From Natroniella sulfidigena (GTDB lineage: Bacteria; Bacillota; Halanaerobiia; Halobacteroidales; Halobacteroidaceae), in assembly GCF_023223645.1 (NCBI RefSeq), contig NZ_JALKBY010000010.1:53448-117447 (forward strand): a stretch of DNA of 64,000 bases. The letters run 5' to 3'. Within the stretch, counting starts at the first letter, position 1; every line of letters begins with the position of its first letter. The notes beneath the pieces were generated by a model. That model saw nothing but the letters and a program-made list of their open reading frames with translations, did no database searches and was not told the DNA's origin. Shown here piece after piece: positions 24,551 through 33,008 of this stretch. Made by a program: the position numbers and the translations under genes.

Positions 24551-26206
24551 CTACCACCTATACCTAACTCCAAGAGATTCAAAATCAATAAAATTAAGTT
24601 CAAGATTTTGATTCAGTTTATAAAACAAGTTTAATGTAGAGTTATCTACAGTGGAATTACTGTGTTTCAAACCTAAGTTATTGACTTTAAGCTGATACTT
24701 CCATTTAGCCATTGCCTCCAGATCTTCTCCAGCTTGATTACTTGCTCCACCACCTAACCAGAATTTAGATAGGTGCCCACTATAAAGTTCATATAAACCC
24801 CAGAATCTGTAATCATCATCGTTTGTGACATCAGTACCTAATTTGAAGCGATATTTCGGAGAATAAGTAAAATTAAACTGTTGATTTAAATTAATAGAAT
24901 GCTTATTTCTTTCTGGTTTTACATCTTCAAAATCTACCTTTGGTATTTCATTAAATAAATTATCTAATCGCATATACTTTCGCCCATAAAGATGTTTTAG
25001 ATTTGGCCCTTTAAGTAGAATAGGGACAGTCATATTTTCAGCAGTCAATCCATGATGATTTCCTTTTCTAACATAGCCTCCACCTATGATTGGAGGAGGA
25101 TTTAAAACAGTAATTATTTCTCCAGCATAGAGGTTATTAAATAACTTATAGATATTGACTGGTGCTAAAGGATATTTTAGATCATAACTAAAATCTAACC
25201 ATTCTTCTTCAGTTAAAAATTCCCCCTGATAACCTGCTGTATAGTAATTAAATGTATCTTGGCCCTGATAAGAATAACTAATTTTTCCTTCTTTAATTTT
25301 GAAAATAACAATGCTCTCTTGATGAATTCCAATTATTTTATCCTCTTTTTTAAAGAAGGCATAATCAAGTGGAGTTTCAGCTACTAGTTTTTCAGCAACT
25401 ATTTTTTTATCCTGAGGATCTTTTAGATAAAGATTGGGATGAGCAGATTTTAAGATTTTATCTTTAACTACTGCATTTACTTTCTTATTGATATCTATAG
25501 TACTATCATCATGACTCATACCATGATCAGAATAAACAATAACATTTATATCATCACTCAAATTATTGGTCAACAACCCAAAAAAGGTATCAAACTTTCG
25601 TAAACTTTCTTTTAAGGCCTGCTCTCCTAACATATGACCATAAGTATCTGTAGCAAACCAATAGTATTCTATTGCACCATATTTTTTTATTAAATCAGGT
25701 AAATTTAACATTGCTAGTCCGCCAAAGGTTGATGCCATTGGTACTCCATAGATAAAATTACTTTTAGAGCGTCTTTGAACTGTAGATACCATATCTCTAA
25801 AGACTCCTAATTTGTCTCTTGCTTCTTCAGTTTTAGGATCATATCGATACCAATCTATTAATTTTCCTTCCTCAATCCCCTTACCTTCTCTAATTCTAGA
25901 GACAACTACTTGAGTAAAAGGAGGATAATAGGTAATTCCGTGCTTGATTATTCTCCCATCTGAAAAGAAACTTTCTAGATTCTTTAAATTTCCAGCAGTC
26001 AACTCTTCTTGAAAAACTTTAGAAGAGATTCCATCTACATGAAATAAAAGATACTTGTTTTTATTTGTTCTTTGAGAATTTAAAGCTTTAGCAGAGTTAT
26101 TCCAACTAGAACCAACTCCAGTAAGTAACAACCCAGTCATTATCTGTCCAGTTTTTGTTAAAAAATCACGTCGCGATAATGTACTACCTTCTTCTTTTTT
26201 AGTCAT
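24551..26206 (-). CDS. Tat-exported alkaline-phosphatase-superfamily protein with a beta-strand-rich C-terminus
   Basis: About 551 aa. The N-terminus has a twin-arginine signal, SRRDFLTKTGQ, then a hydrophobic stretch. The core (about 50-420) looks like a nucleotide pyrophosphatase/phosphodiesterase fold: FHVDGISSKVF at the nucleophile region, ATDTYGHMLGE and VIVYSDHGMSHDD for metal ligands, and GNHHG. The usual Thr/Ser nucleophile is unclear. The last 120 residues alternate polar and hydrophobic (KYRFKLGTDVTND, WKYQLKVNNLGL) and end in LGVRYRW, like an outer-membrane strand with a terminal aromatic. I prefer the ATG at 26204-26206 (AGGTGA upstream). Transcribed alone. Substrate unknown. Confidence 0.78.
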   Translation of the reverse strand: MTKKEEGSTLSRRDFLTKTGQIMTGLLLTGVGSSWNNSAKALNSQRTNKNKYLLFHVDGISSKVFQEELTAGNLKNLESFFSDGRIIKHGITYYPPFTQVVVSRIREGKGIEEGKLIDWYRYDPKTEEARDKLGVFRDMVSTVQRRSKSNFIYGVPMASTFGGLAMLNLPDLIKKYGAIEYYWFATDTYGHMLGEQALKESLRKFDTFFGLLTNNLSDDINVIVYSDHGMSHDDSTIDINKKVNAVVKDKILKSAHPNLYLKDPQDKKIVAEKLVAETPLDYAFFKKEDKIIGIHQESIVIFKIKEGKISYSYQGQDTFNYYTAGYQGEFLTEEEWLDFSYDLKYPLAPVNIYKLFNNLYAGEIITVLNPPPIIGGGYVRKGNHHGLTAENMTVPILLKGPNLKHLYGRKYMRLDNLFNEIPKVDFEDVKPERNKHSINLNQQFNFTYSPKYRFKLGTDVTNDDDYRFWGLYELYSGHLSKFWLGGGASNQAGEDLEAMAKWKYQLKVNNLGLKHSNSTVDNSTLNLFYKLNQNLELNFIDFESLGVRYRW

Positions 26207-26292
26207 TACTATCACCTACTCTTTAAAATTAACTAAATTCATTATAACAGATTTCTTAGCTAATTATAAGTAGTTTTTTCCAAGAATTAAAG

Positions 26293-26321
26293 TTGACATC
26301 TAAGTAAAAAAAACGTAAACT
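26293..26321 (+). promoter_or_regulatory. Sigma-70 promoter for the DUF1385 gene
   Basis: TTGACA (26293-26298), 17-nt spacer, TAAACT (26316-26321), with the ATG 26 bp downstream and a TTGGGGGTG ribosome site between. Confidence 0.65.
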
Positions 26322-26346
26322 ATTAGATAGTTGGGGGTGTTTAACT

Positions 26347-27120
26347 ATGAAGATCGGTGGCAGAGCTTACAAAAATGGAGTTAGATTATTTGGTAAACGT
26401 TATTCTGTTAAAGCTTACTATGAAAATAACAGATTAAAATATACGATCAGTAAAAATAAAATAGCAGATAATAAGTTATTTCTATTCTTAAAAAAGATCC
26501 CTTTTCTAAGAGGGATTGTCAGTATTATCTTTGCCTTAATTGCTTTTTTTAAAGAAGCCAGTGGAAGTCCCAAGAAGTTTTGGCCCGTAATTTTGCTTGT
26601 TTTTTTAGAGATTGGTCTTCAGGTTCAATATAGATTCTTTCCTACCCAAAGTGCTCAATTATTCGGTTTTTTTGCAAGATTTAACCTACTGACTTATTTA
26701 ATTTTAGTTGGAGGAATATTAATAGTATTAAGAATGACTATTTTAAAGGAAATTTTCAAATTTCATGGGGCTGAACATAAGGCGGTTAATTATTATCAAG
26801 GAGATTCTCAAGGAGAATTAACTGGTTATTCTAGGTTGGCCCGTAGATGTGGAACCAATTTAGTTGTATTTTATCTAATCATTGTTACTTCCTTTGAGCG
26901 ACTTGGACTAAGTTTTAATGCTTATCTAATGAGTTTAGTGGCTATCGGAATTGCTTATGAGATTCTCTTAATTGCTCCTAAGGTGATCTTATATCTTCCT
27001 TATTTGGTGCAAAAGTTTACTACAATTGAACCTGATTCAAAACATCTAATAGCAGCTCAGAAAGCATTAGAAGTTCTGCTTAGAGTAGAATCCAAAGAAC
27101 AGGAAAGACCGATTGCTTAA
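26347..27120 (+). CDS. DUF1385 family membrane protein
   Basis: 257-aa protein of the DUF1385 family, common in Firmicutes and often near prfA/rpmE, function unknown. It starts KIGGRAYKNGVRLFG, has hydrophobic segments at about 53-70, 79-93, 113-130, 173-190 and 196-220, and contains the diagnostic FHGAEHKAVNYY and SRLARRCGTNL motifs (His, Glu and Cys placed as possible metal ligands). It has its own promoter and lies 30 bp before a HAD phosphatase gene, likely co-transcribed. None of the usual translation genes are adjacent here. Confidence 0.9.
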   Translation: MKIGGRAYKNGVRLFGKRYSVKAYYENNRLKYTISKNKIADNKLFLFLKKIPFLRGIVSIIFALIAFFKEASGSPKKFWPVILLVFLEIGLQVQYRFFPTQSAQLFGFFARFNLLTYLILVGGILIVLRMTILKEIFKFHGAEHKAVNYYQGDSQGELTGYSRLARRCGTNLVVFYLIIVTSFERLGLSFNAYLMSLVAIGIAYEILLIAPKVILYLPYLVQKFTTIEPDSKHLIAAQKALEVLLRVESKEQERPIA

Positions 27121-27150
27121 TTTATAACTTTATATAATGAGGTGGTAATT

Positions 27151-27717
27151 ATGGAAAAAATAATTGGTGTTGATATTGATGGAGTTTTAACTGCAGAAGG
27201 TGAAGGAGAAGACAACATTTGGCATCAAACAATCTGCAATCATTTTAATTTAACAGAAAGAAAAGAGGATGTTTATCATTTTGGAGATGCTTATGGCTTG
27301 ACAGATAAACAGGTTGAAGAATTTATGGAAATTCATAGTCCTAAAATATATGAAAGTGCTGATTCTCGACCTCATGCTAAAGAGGTCTTGAAGAGATTGC
27401 AAGAAAAAGGATTTACAATTATTTTAGTTACAGCTAGAATTGATAAGCGTAATCAATTGACATTAAATTGGTTAGAAAAACATCAAATCCATTATGATGA
27501 GTTGATTCATAATGAAGATAAAGCTGAAGCTTGTCAACAAAAAGGCATTGAGCTCTTTATTGATGATATGTTAGCTAATGTTCTTGCTGTTAAAGATGCT
27601 GGTGTTGAAGCATTATTAATGGATATGCATCATAATCGACATTATAAGGGAGATGTTATCCGCGTTAGTAATTGGTTAGAGATTGAAGCAGAAATTGACA
27701 GATTTTTTGCAGAATAA
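27151..27717 (+). CDS. HAD-superfamily 5'(3')-nucleotidase-like protein
   Basis: 188-aa HAD phosphohydrolase. Motif I VDIDGVLT (nucleophile and acid-base Asp), motif II LVTAR, and motif III/IV LFIDD are present, and the helical cap between motif I and II is of the 5'(3')-deoxyribonucleotidase kind. Probably dephosphorylates a nucleotide or related small phosphate in the cytosol; the substrate cannot be read from sequence. I start it at ATG 27151 with GAGGTGG upstream; an in-frame GTG at 27142 overlaps that site. A 19-bp perfect terminator follows. Confidence 0.83.
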   Translation: MEKIIGVDIDGVLTAEGEGEDNIWHQTICNHFNLTERKEDVYHFGDAYGLTDKQVEEFMEIHSPKIYESADSRPHAKEVLKRLQEKGFTIILVTARIDKRNQLTLNWLEKHQIHYDELIHNEDKAEACQQKGIELFIDDMLANVLAVKDAGVEALLMDMHHNRHYKGDVIRVSNWLEIEAEIDRFFAE

Positions 27718-27721
27718 GTTT

Positions 27722-27766
27722 AAATAACAAGTGCTTAGGATTAAAATTCCTAAGCACTTGTTATTT
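27722..27766 (+). terminator. Terminator with 19-bp perfect stem
   Basis: AAATAACAAGTGCTTAGGA, a 7-nt loop, and the exact inverse ending TTATTT. Follows the HAD gene stop. Confidence 0.88.
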
Positions 27767-27800
27767 ATGGGGAAATTAGCAAGGTTGATTATATTTGTTG

Positions 27801-27857
27801 GTTTTACTTAAACTCAACCTTAGACTTAAATTAAGTTGCTGGAGGCAACTTTTTTAT
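27801..27857. repeat. YTAAGT-hexamer element joined to a GTTGC hairpin
   Basis: TTTT, ACTTAA, ACTCAA, CCTTAG, ACTTAA, ATTAAG, then stem AAGTTGC / GCAACTT and a T-run. Same layout as 3477-3525, again between convergent genes. Confidence 0.6.
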
Positions 27858-27866
27858 TTCCTTTTT

Positions 27867-28148
27867 TTATTTCCTTAAAGAATGATTAATCTTTGCTAAA
27901 TCGCTTTTTACTTCAATAAATAAAATAATTAACTCTCCTAAAGCATATAAAAATAAGGTTTTAAATAGTCCAATAAAGATGGGAAATAAAAGATTAAAGA
28001 TGTTAAAGGCCATATGTTGATTTGGCCCTCCTGGTGGTCCTTGCATAAAATTTAAAACTGTAATTAAATTTGTTCCTAAAAAAACCAATACAGCTAAGAC
28101 TTTAAAAGCGATAGAGATAATTCGTAATGCTTTATAATTCTCACTCAC
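27867..28148 (-). CDS. Small two-helix membrane protein
   Basis: 93-aa protein, not recognised, with membrane segments at about 11-33 and 50-76 joined by a Pro/Gly-rich loop (QGPPGGPNQ), and a short charged tail (KSDLAKINHSLRK). It starts 17 bp after the spore-photoproduct-lyase-like gene on the same strand, so both are probably on one transcript. No function can be proposed. Confidence 0.7.
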   Translation of the reverse strand: MSENYKALRIISIAFKVLAVLVFLGTNLITVLNFMQGPPGGPNQHMAFNIFNLLFPIFIGLFKTLFLYALGELIILFIEVKSDLAKINHSLRK

Positions 28149-28165
28149 TTGTGACCCTCCTTTTA

Positions 28166-29179
28166 TTAGGTGAAATATTCCACTTCAGCCTTAGGAAAGA
28201 GATCGTTAATCTGTTTAGTTAAATATTCTTTTAACTCTTTTGCTTGTTGAGGTGGATAGACATACTTACCAAACCCTTTATGATGATAAGCTTCTTTATC
28301 TAATTTTAATTTAGTATTAGGAAATCTAGCTTCAATCAAGTTTTTTGATCTAGTACTGAAACGGTGCATGATCAACTCAAAGGTCAGATTATTGGATGTC
28401 GGATTGACTAATCTTTCCTTTAATTCAGTTAATAAATCTAAATAATCATCTTGCCAGCCATCATAAATCATTAATGGAGCCAAGATAAAACCGACTGGAT
28501 AACCTGCTTGTTGGATCTTACTTGCTGCTGTAATTCTTTCATCTAAAGAGGCAGTCAAATGCTCGAAATTTTTAATTACATAACTAGAATTAAGGCTAAA
28601 TCTAAATCTTGTATGATTATTATGTGTAAGGTCTAATAAATTATCAACATTAGCAAATTTGGTAACTACTCTCAAACGACCTTTATCTTGTTTAGCAAAA
28701 TACTCTATGATTTTAGCTAAAGAACCAGTAAAGTGCTCAACAGCTACTGGATCCGAAGAGCTACTTGCCTCAAAAGTAATAATCTCCCCTCGGCCTTTTC
28801 TGATATGTTTCTTGACTGCCTTCAGTATTTCTTTAAGATTGACATAAATTCTAAGATAAGCAGCTGAACCGAGATTTTTAGCTAAATAACAATACTCACA
28901 CTTTGCCGGACAACTAGTACTGGTTACTAATCTGTAATCGGCAGAAGGTTGACATGATTTAAATTTTAATGTCTTTTTCACTCCTACAACCAGAGTTTGC
29001 TTATTCCAGTTAAATAGTTCAATGGGGCTCATTTCCTTTTCTGCCCTGACTCGGTTATGGGACTTGATATAATCGATTGGTATTTCTTCAGCTTTGAATT
29101 TCTTCTCAAGTTCTTGGCCTAATTTATAATCTAAAGCATCATGTTCTATTAAGACTCGCTTAGGTTTGAATTTTTTCAA
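28166..29179 (-). CDS. Spore photoproduct lyase homologue lacking the donor cysteine
   Basis: 337-aa radical-SAM protein that follows spore photoproduct lyase (SplB) along its whole length. Cluster motif C90-x3-C94-x2-C97 (TSCPAKCEYCYLA), both tyrosines after it, TRFRFSLNSSYVIKNFE and the C-terminal EVEYFT are all present. SplB uses a cysteine (C141 in Bacillus, in EASCTSD) as hydrogen donor to the product radical. Here the aligned segment is EASSSSD, serine at 140, confirmed at codon level (AGT AGC TCT TCG). So either repair uses another donor, or the protein has a different substrate. Followed by a small membrane-protein gene. Confidence 0.88.
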   Translation of the reverse strand: MKKFKPKRVLIEHDALDYKLGQELEKKFKAEEIPIDYIKSHNRVRAEKEMSPIELFNWNKQTLVVGVKKTLKFKSCQPSADYRLVTSTSCPAKCEYCYLAKNLGSAAYLRIYVNLKEILKAVKKHIRKGRGEIITFEASSSSDPVAVEHFTGSLAKIIEYFAKQDKGRLRVVTKFANVDNLLDLTHNNHTRFRFSLNSSYVIKNFEHLTASLDERITAASKIQQAGYPVGFILAPLMIYDGWQDDYLDLLTELKERLVNPTSNNLTFELIMHRFSTRSKNLIEARFPNTKLKLDKEAYHHKGFGKYVYPPQQAKELKEYLTKQINDLFPKAEVEYFT

Positions 29180-29231
29180 CGATTATCCCCCTCGGTAAAA
29201 GTAGTGTATAGTTGATATTGAATAATTGATA

Positions 29232-29322
29232 TTAAGTTTAAGGCTAAGTCTAAGTTTAAGTAAAACCTAAGACCTTATGGTTTTAATGGTTGACTTAACC
29301 TCAAACTCAGCCTTAGACTTAA
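29232..29322. repeat. Two-armed YTAAGT-hexamer element
   Basis: Left arm TTAAGT, TTAAGG, CTAAGT, CTAAGT, TTAAGT, AAAA; centre AAAACCTAAGACCTTATGGTTTT, itself a hairpin; right arm ACTTAA, CCTCAA, ACTCAG, CCTTAG, ACTTAA. The most complete copy in the window, in the 219-bp gap between the SPL-like gene and asparaginase. Confidence 0.65.
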
Positions 29323-29346
29323 GCTGTTTTGTAATAACGATAAAAA

Positions 29347-29378
29347 AACAGCTACCGATTTAATAATCAGTAGCTGTT
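29347..29378 (-). terminator. Terminator after asparaginase
   Basis: Stem AACAGCTAC-GATT / AATC-GTAGCTGTT with one mismatch. On the minus strand it is followed by TTTTTTAT. Confidence 0.85.
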
Positions 29379-29398
29379 AACCATCACCATACTATATA

Positions 29399-30382
29399 TT
29401 ATGATTTCAATTTGAGATAATATTCCCGAATCTTTGTTTGAGAGAGATTTTTTCCTAACAATAGCATTAACAAAAGCCGTGCTTTAGTACTTGTTAAACT
29501 CCCAGCAAAGATTAGATCTAAATCTCTAATATCAGCATTTCCGCCAGAAGCACCATATAGATTATAGACCCTTCCTTCATAAGAACGGGAAGTAATCACA
29601 ACCGGAACTCCTTCTTTTTTGGCCCTAGTTAGACCAGGTATTATCTTTTCAGGCAAAGTACCTAACCCAAAAGCCTCAAGTACTAATCCTTGACAGTCAT
29701 AATCAAGTGCTGCTTGAATTAATCGATCATCACTACCAATTGCTAACTTAATAATCTCCACTCGCTCCTCTAATTCTTCAGGGTGAATTGTAATTTGAGC
29801 AGGTAAATCATATGAGTAATGGATTCCAGAGTGGTCGATAGTACCTATTGGCCCGCAATTTAGTGAAGAGAAAGCATTTAGATTGTTTGTATGCATTTTA
29901 GATAAAAATCTAGCTGCATGTATCTCTTCATTTATAACTGCTAAAACCCCTTTATTTTTACTTTGTGGATTTAATATTGTCTGAATTGATTGAACCAAGT
30001 TAGCTGCCCCATCTGAGTTGAGCTGACTAAAGCTTCTTAATGCGCCAGTAATTACTACGGGTTTTTTTATATCCAAGACTAGATCTAATAAATAAGCTGT
30101 CTCTTCTAAAGTATCAGTTCCATGTGTAATTAAGACACCATCTATTTCTTCTTCAAGTAATGCTTCTTCAACTAATTCAGCTAATTCTAATAACATTGGA
30201 GCAGTTAATTGTGAACTATCTAAATTAGCATATTGAACCAATTCTAAATCAGCCATTTTTGTTAATTGTGGTACTTGTTTTAATAAATCAAGACCGGATA
30301 ATTTAGGTACAATCTGTCCAGTCTGTTGATCTTTTCCCATAGCTATTGTTCCACCTGTGGTAATAATCTTTATTTTCTTCAT
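29399..30382 (-). CDS. ansA: L-asparaginase
   Basis: 327-aa type I/II asparaginase hydrolysing asparagine to aspartate and ammonia; no signal peptide, so cytosolic. The two catalytic threonine motifs are clear: IITTGGTIA at the N-terminus and LITHGTDTLEETA near 82-94, plus VITGALRS and NSDGAANL. It lies 31 bp downstream of the MurE-like ligase on the same strand, probably one operon, followed by a strong terminator. Confidence 0.93.
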   Translation of the reverse strand: MKKIKIITTGGTIAMGKDQQTGQIVPKLSGLDLLKQVPQLTKMADLELVQYANLDSSQLTAPMLLELAELVEEALLEEEIDGVLITHGTDTLEETAYLLDLVLDIKKPVVITGALRSFSQLNSDGAANLVQSIQTILNPQSKNKGVLAVINEEIHAARFLSKMHTNNLNAFSSLNCGPIGTIDHSGIHYSYDLPAQITIHPEELEERVEIIKLAIGSDDRLIQAALDYDCQGLVLEAFGLGTLPEKIIPGLTRAKKEGVPVVITSRSYEGRVYNLYGASGGNADIRDLDLIFAGSLTSTKARLLLMLLLGKNLSQTKIREYYLKLKS

Positions 30383-30413
30383 TATTGCCTCCTTTACGAT
30401 ATATCCACTTAAT

Positions 30414-31928
30414 TTAATTCATTAATTCAGTTAAAAATTGTTGCCCTTTATTTAAACCTGGCCCTCCTAATAACAGTAAGAGATCATCTGATTCAATCTG
30501 ATTTAAAGCTAGTTGTAAGGCAGGTTTTAAGTTAGCAGTAGTTGTAATTTTAATATCTTCTTCCTTAATAGTCTTGACAAATGCAGCTTCTTCTGCTGGT
30601 AATACCTTATTTTTGTCAATCACTTCTTCCTCTGCTCTAGTAGTAATAATCTCTTTTAAATTTAATCTGTTGGCCCAATTACTTATCAATTGGGCATTAT
30701 ATTGATTAGCTTCAACCCCTCTCTTCCCTTTCAAAAAGTGAACAATTACTAAATTCTTATAATTAAGTTCTTGTATAGTCTTAAAGTTAGAACTTAAACT
30801 AGAAGGGTTATGAGCAAAATCATCAATAATTAAAAAGTCTTGATCATAAGTTAATTCCATTCTTCTTTTAACTCCAGTAAAGCTTTCTAAACCAGACTTG
30901 ATTTTAGTCATTGGAAACCCTAATAACAAGCAAGCTAAAAAACTTGCTAATGCATTATATATGTTATGATAACCAATTATAGGAATGGTAATTTCTAAAG
31001 AAGTAGGTTTAATTAGTTTGCCGGCCATAGTTACAAGGTTATTATTGACTTTTAGCTTAAATTTAATTCCTTGCTTAGTAATTTTTATATCACAAGCAGT
31101 GAGGTCAGCATTACTCTTAATTCCATAAGTATAACTAATAGCTGGAGTATTTTTAATGATTCTTTCCGTATAAATATCATCTGAATTACAAATGGCAATT
31201 CTATCTTCATTTAAAGTAGAAAATAGTTGTTCTTTACTTTGAAAGTAATCTTCTAATGTTTGATGAAAATTTAAGTGATCATAGGATAAATTAGTGAAGA
31301 TAGCTAAATCAAAATCTAATCCCCAAACTCGATTTAATTTCAAAGCATGAGAAGATACCTCCATATTTACGTAGTTAACTCCTTGCTGTTCCATCCGGGC
31401 CAACCTTTGATTTAAGACTATAGATTCAGGTGTTGTACAGTGATTGGGGTTAGAGTAATATTCATCTCCAATCTTAGTATGTAAAGTACCGATTAATCCA
31501 GTCTTTTCTTCTAATTGATCAATAATATGATCAAGCATCATTGTAATTGTTGTTTTACCTGAAGTCCCAGTAACCCCAACTAACTTCAGTCTCTGACTGG
31601 GAAAATTATAAAATTCTCTAGAAAGTTGGGCTAAAGCTTTTCTAGAATCTTCAACTCTTAAATATGGAATCTGTTGTGGAATAGTTACTTTTTTTTCTCC
31701 TATAATAGCTACTGCTCCCTGCTTAACAGCTTCAGGTATGTATTTATGTCCATCAGTATTAAAGCCACTTACTGCCACAAATAAAGAGCCAGGACTAATT
31801 TCTTTTGAATTGTTTGTAATCTTTTTAACTTTACAATCTTTAAAATTTATACTATCTAATACTTCTAACTGATTAATCAACTTACTTAAAGTCTGTTCAG
31901 TACTTACCAATGCGGAGTTTAGTGACAT
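30414..31928 (-). CDS. MurE-like Mur ligase with divergent C-terminal domain
   Basis: 504-aa ATP-dependent Mur ligase. The N-terminal and central domains match MurE (VTGTSGKTTIT, CTTPES, EVSSHALKLNRVWGLDFDLAIFTNLSYDHL, carbamylated-Lys site FQSKEQLF). The C-terminal domain keeps DFAHNPSS but lacks the GCGGDRD segment, the DNPR motif that selects meso-diaminopimelate, and the GKGHE motif; instead it reads HFLKGKRG, ITTRAEEE and GGPGLNKGQQ. So it may add a different amino acid, or act on a different acceptor. It is not in a dcw cluster and is paired with asparaginase. Start taken at the second in-frame ATG (31926-31928), 6 nt after AAGGGGG. Confidence 0.82.
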   Translation of the reverse strand: MSLNSALVSTEQTLSKLINQLEVLDSINFKDCKVKKITNNSKEISPGSLFVAVSGFNTDGHKYIPEAVKQGAVAIIGEKKVTIPQQIPYLRVEDSRKALAQLSREFYNFPSQRLKLVGVTGTSGKTTITMMLDHIIDQLEEKTGLIGTLHTKIGDEYYSNPNHCTTPESIVLNQRLARMEQQGVNYVNMEVSSHALKLNRVWGLDFDLAIFTNLSYDHLNFHQTLEDYFQSKEQLFSTLNEDRIAICNSDDIYTERIIKNTPAISYTYGIKSNADLTACDIKITKQGIKFKLKVNNNLVTMAGKLIKPTSLEITIPIIGYHNIYNALASFLACLLLGFPMTKIKSGLESFTGVKRRMELTYDQDFLIIDDFAHNPSSLSSNFKTIQELNYKNLVIVHFLKGKRGVEANQYNAQLISNWANRLNLKEIITTRAEEEVIDKNKVLPAEEAAFVKTIKEEDIKITTTANLKPALQLALNQIESDDLLLLLGGPGLNKGQQFLTELMN

Positions 31929-32087
31929 CTTCATCCCCCTTATTTACATTATATGATTAAGGTAATTAAATGTGATGATTTATTGCAGTTAATAATTAGA
32001 TAAAAAGCAAAATCTAGGATACATAATATTAAATAGATGATATAAACTAAAATTAAAGGCTTTAAAATATTAAAAAGGAGATGCAAG

Positions 32088-33008
32088 ATGGATCTAAAAG
32101 ATAAAGCAAGATATATTCCAATTTTGATTGCACTTATTCTAATCAGTGGCTTATTTACCGTTTTAATTAGAAATAATAACTTAATTGATCAATCTAATGA
32201 ACCTCCTAATGATCAGGCTAACCCTCCTGAGCAACAACAAGTTAATACTGGAGTTACTCTACAAGGAGAAGAAATAAGTGGTAAAACAAAAGAAGAACTC
32301 GCTAATATTATAACTCAATTGGCCCAAAAAGAAAAGACTAAACCAAAAAATTCTTTCATTTTTAAGGAAGTAATTATTTCTGAACAATTTGGCCAAAAAA
32401 TAGATATTCCTGCCACGATAAAAAGAGTATTAACGGCTGAACCAGGAACAGATGTCCAATTTGTAACCAAAAAGATTCCCCCAACAATTACTGCAGAAAA
32501 ATTAAAAGAGAAGCAATATTTTGAAATTGAAGTTGAAGATGAAATCATTACAGGAAAGGTTTTAAGTAATTATACTACGTACTTGGAAAATAATCAGACT
32601 AATCGTAGAAAAAATATTGAACTTTCTTTACAAGAAATCGATCAATACCAACTAAATAAGGCAGAAGAATTTTCCTTTAATCAACTAGTAGGTTCTCCTA
32701 CTGCTAGTAAAGGATATAAAGAAGCTCCAATTATCGATTCAGGAGAGTATTCATCAGCAATAGGAGGAGGAATCTGTCAAGTTAGTTCGACTCTTTATAA
32801 TGCAGTTGATCAAGCTCAATTAAAAGTTACAGAACATCATCACCATAGTAAGCCAGTAAACTATGTTCCGACGGGACAAGATGCTACTGTCTTTCCTCCA
32901 GTAAAAGATTTTCGTTTTGTAAATAATAAAGAGAGTGAATTAATGATTCTAACTGATCTTATTGATCGCTATGTAGTTATTTATTTAATTCAATTACAAA
33001 AGACTTAA
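32088..33008 (+). CDS. VanW-family protein
   Basis: 306-aa protein with an N-terminal membrane helix (about 9-27), a Pro/Gln-rich linker, and a C-terminal VanW domain: AEEFSFNQLVGSPTASKGY, GGGICQVSSTLYNAV and HHHHSKPVNYVPTGQDATV. VanW-family proteins are cell-surface proteins of undetermined activity, often with a G5 or peptidoglycan-binding domain, which is lacking here. AAAGGAGA ribosome site. It diverges from the MurE-like gene, so an envelope role is plausible. Its 3' end overlaps the convergent neighbour by 4 bp. Confidence 0.88.
   Translation: MDLKDKARYIPILIALILISGLFTVLIRNNNLIDQSNEPPNDQANPPEQQQVNTGVTLQGEEISGKTKEELANIITQLAQKEKTKPKNSFIFKEVIISEQFGQKIDIPATIKRVLTAEPGTDVQFVTKKIPPTITAEKLKEKQYFEIEVEDEIITGKVLSNYTTYLENNQTNRRKNIELSLQEIDQYQLNKAEEFSFNQLVGSPTASKGYKEAPIIDSGEYSSAIGGGICQVSSTLYNAVDQAQLKVTEHHHHSKPVNYVPTGQDATVFPPVKDFRFVNNKESELMILTDLIDRYVVIYLIQLQKT

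Noticed and set aside
30414..31928. Calling this the housekeeping murE
   Set aside because: The meso-diaminopimelate motif DNPR and the GCGGDRD and GKGHE segments are absent, and no dcw genes are nearby.
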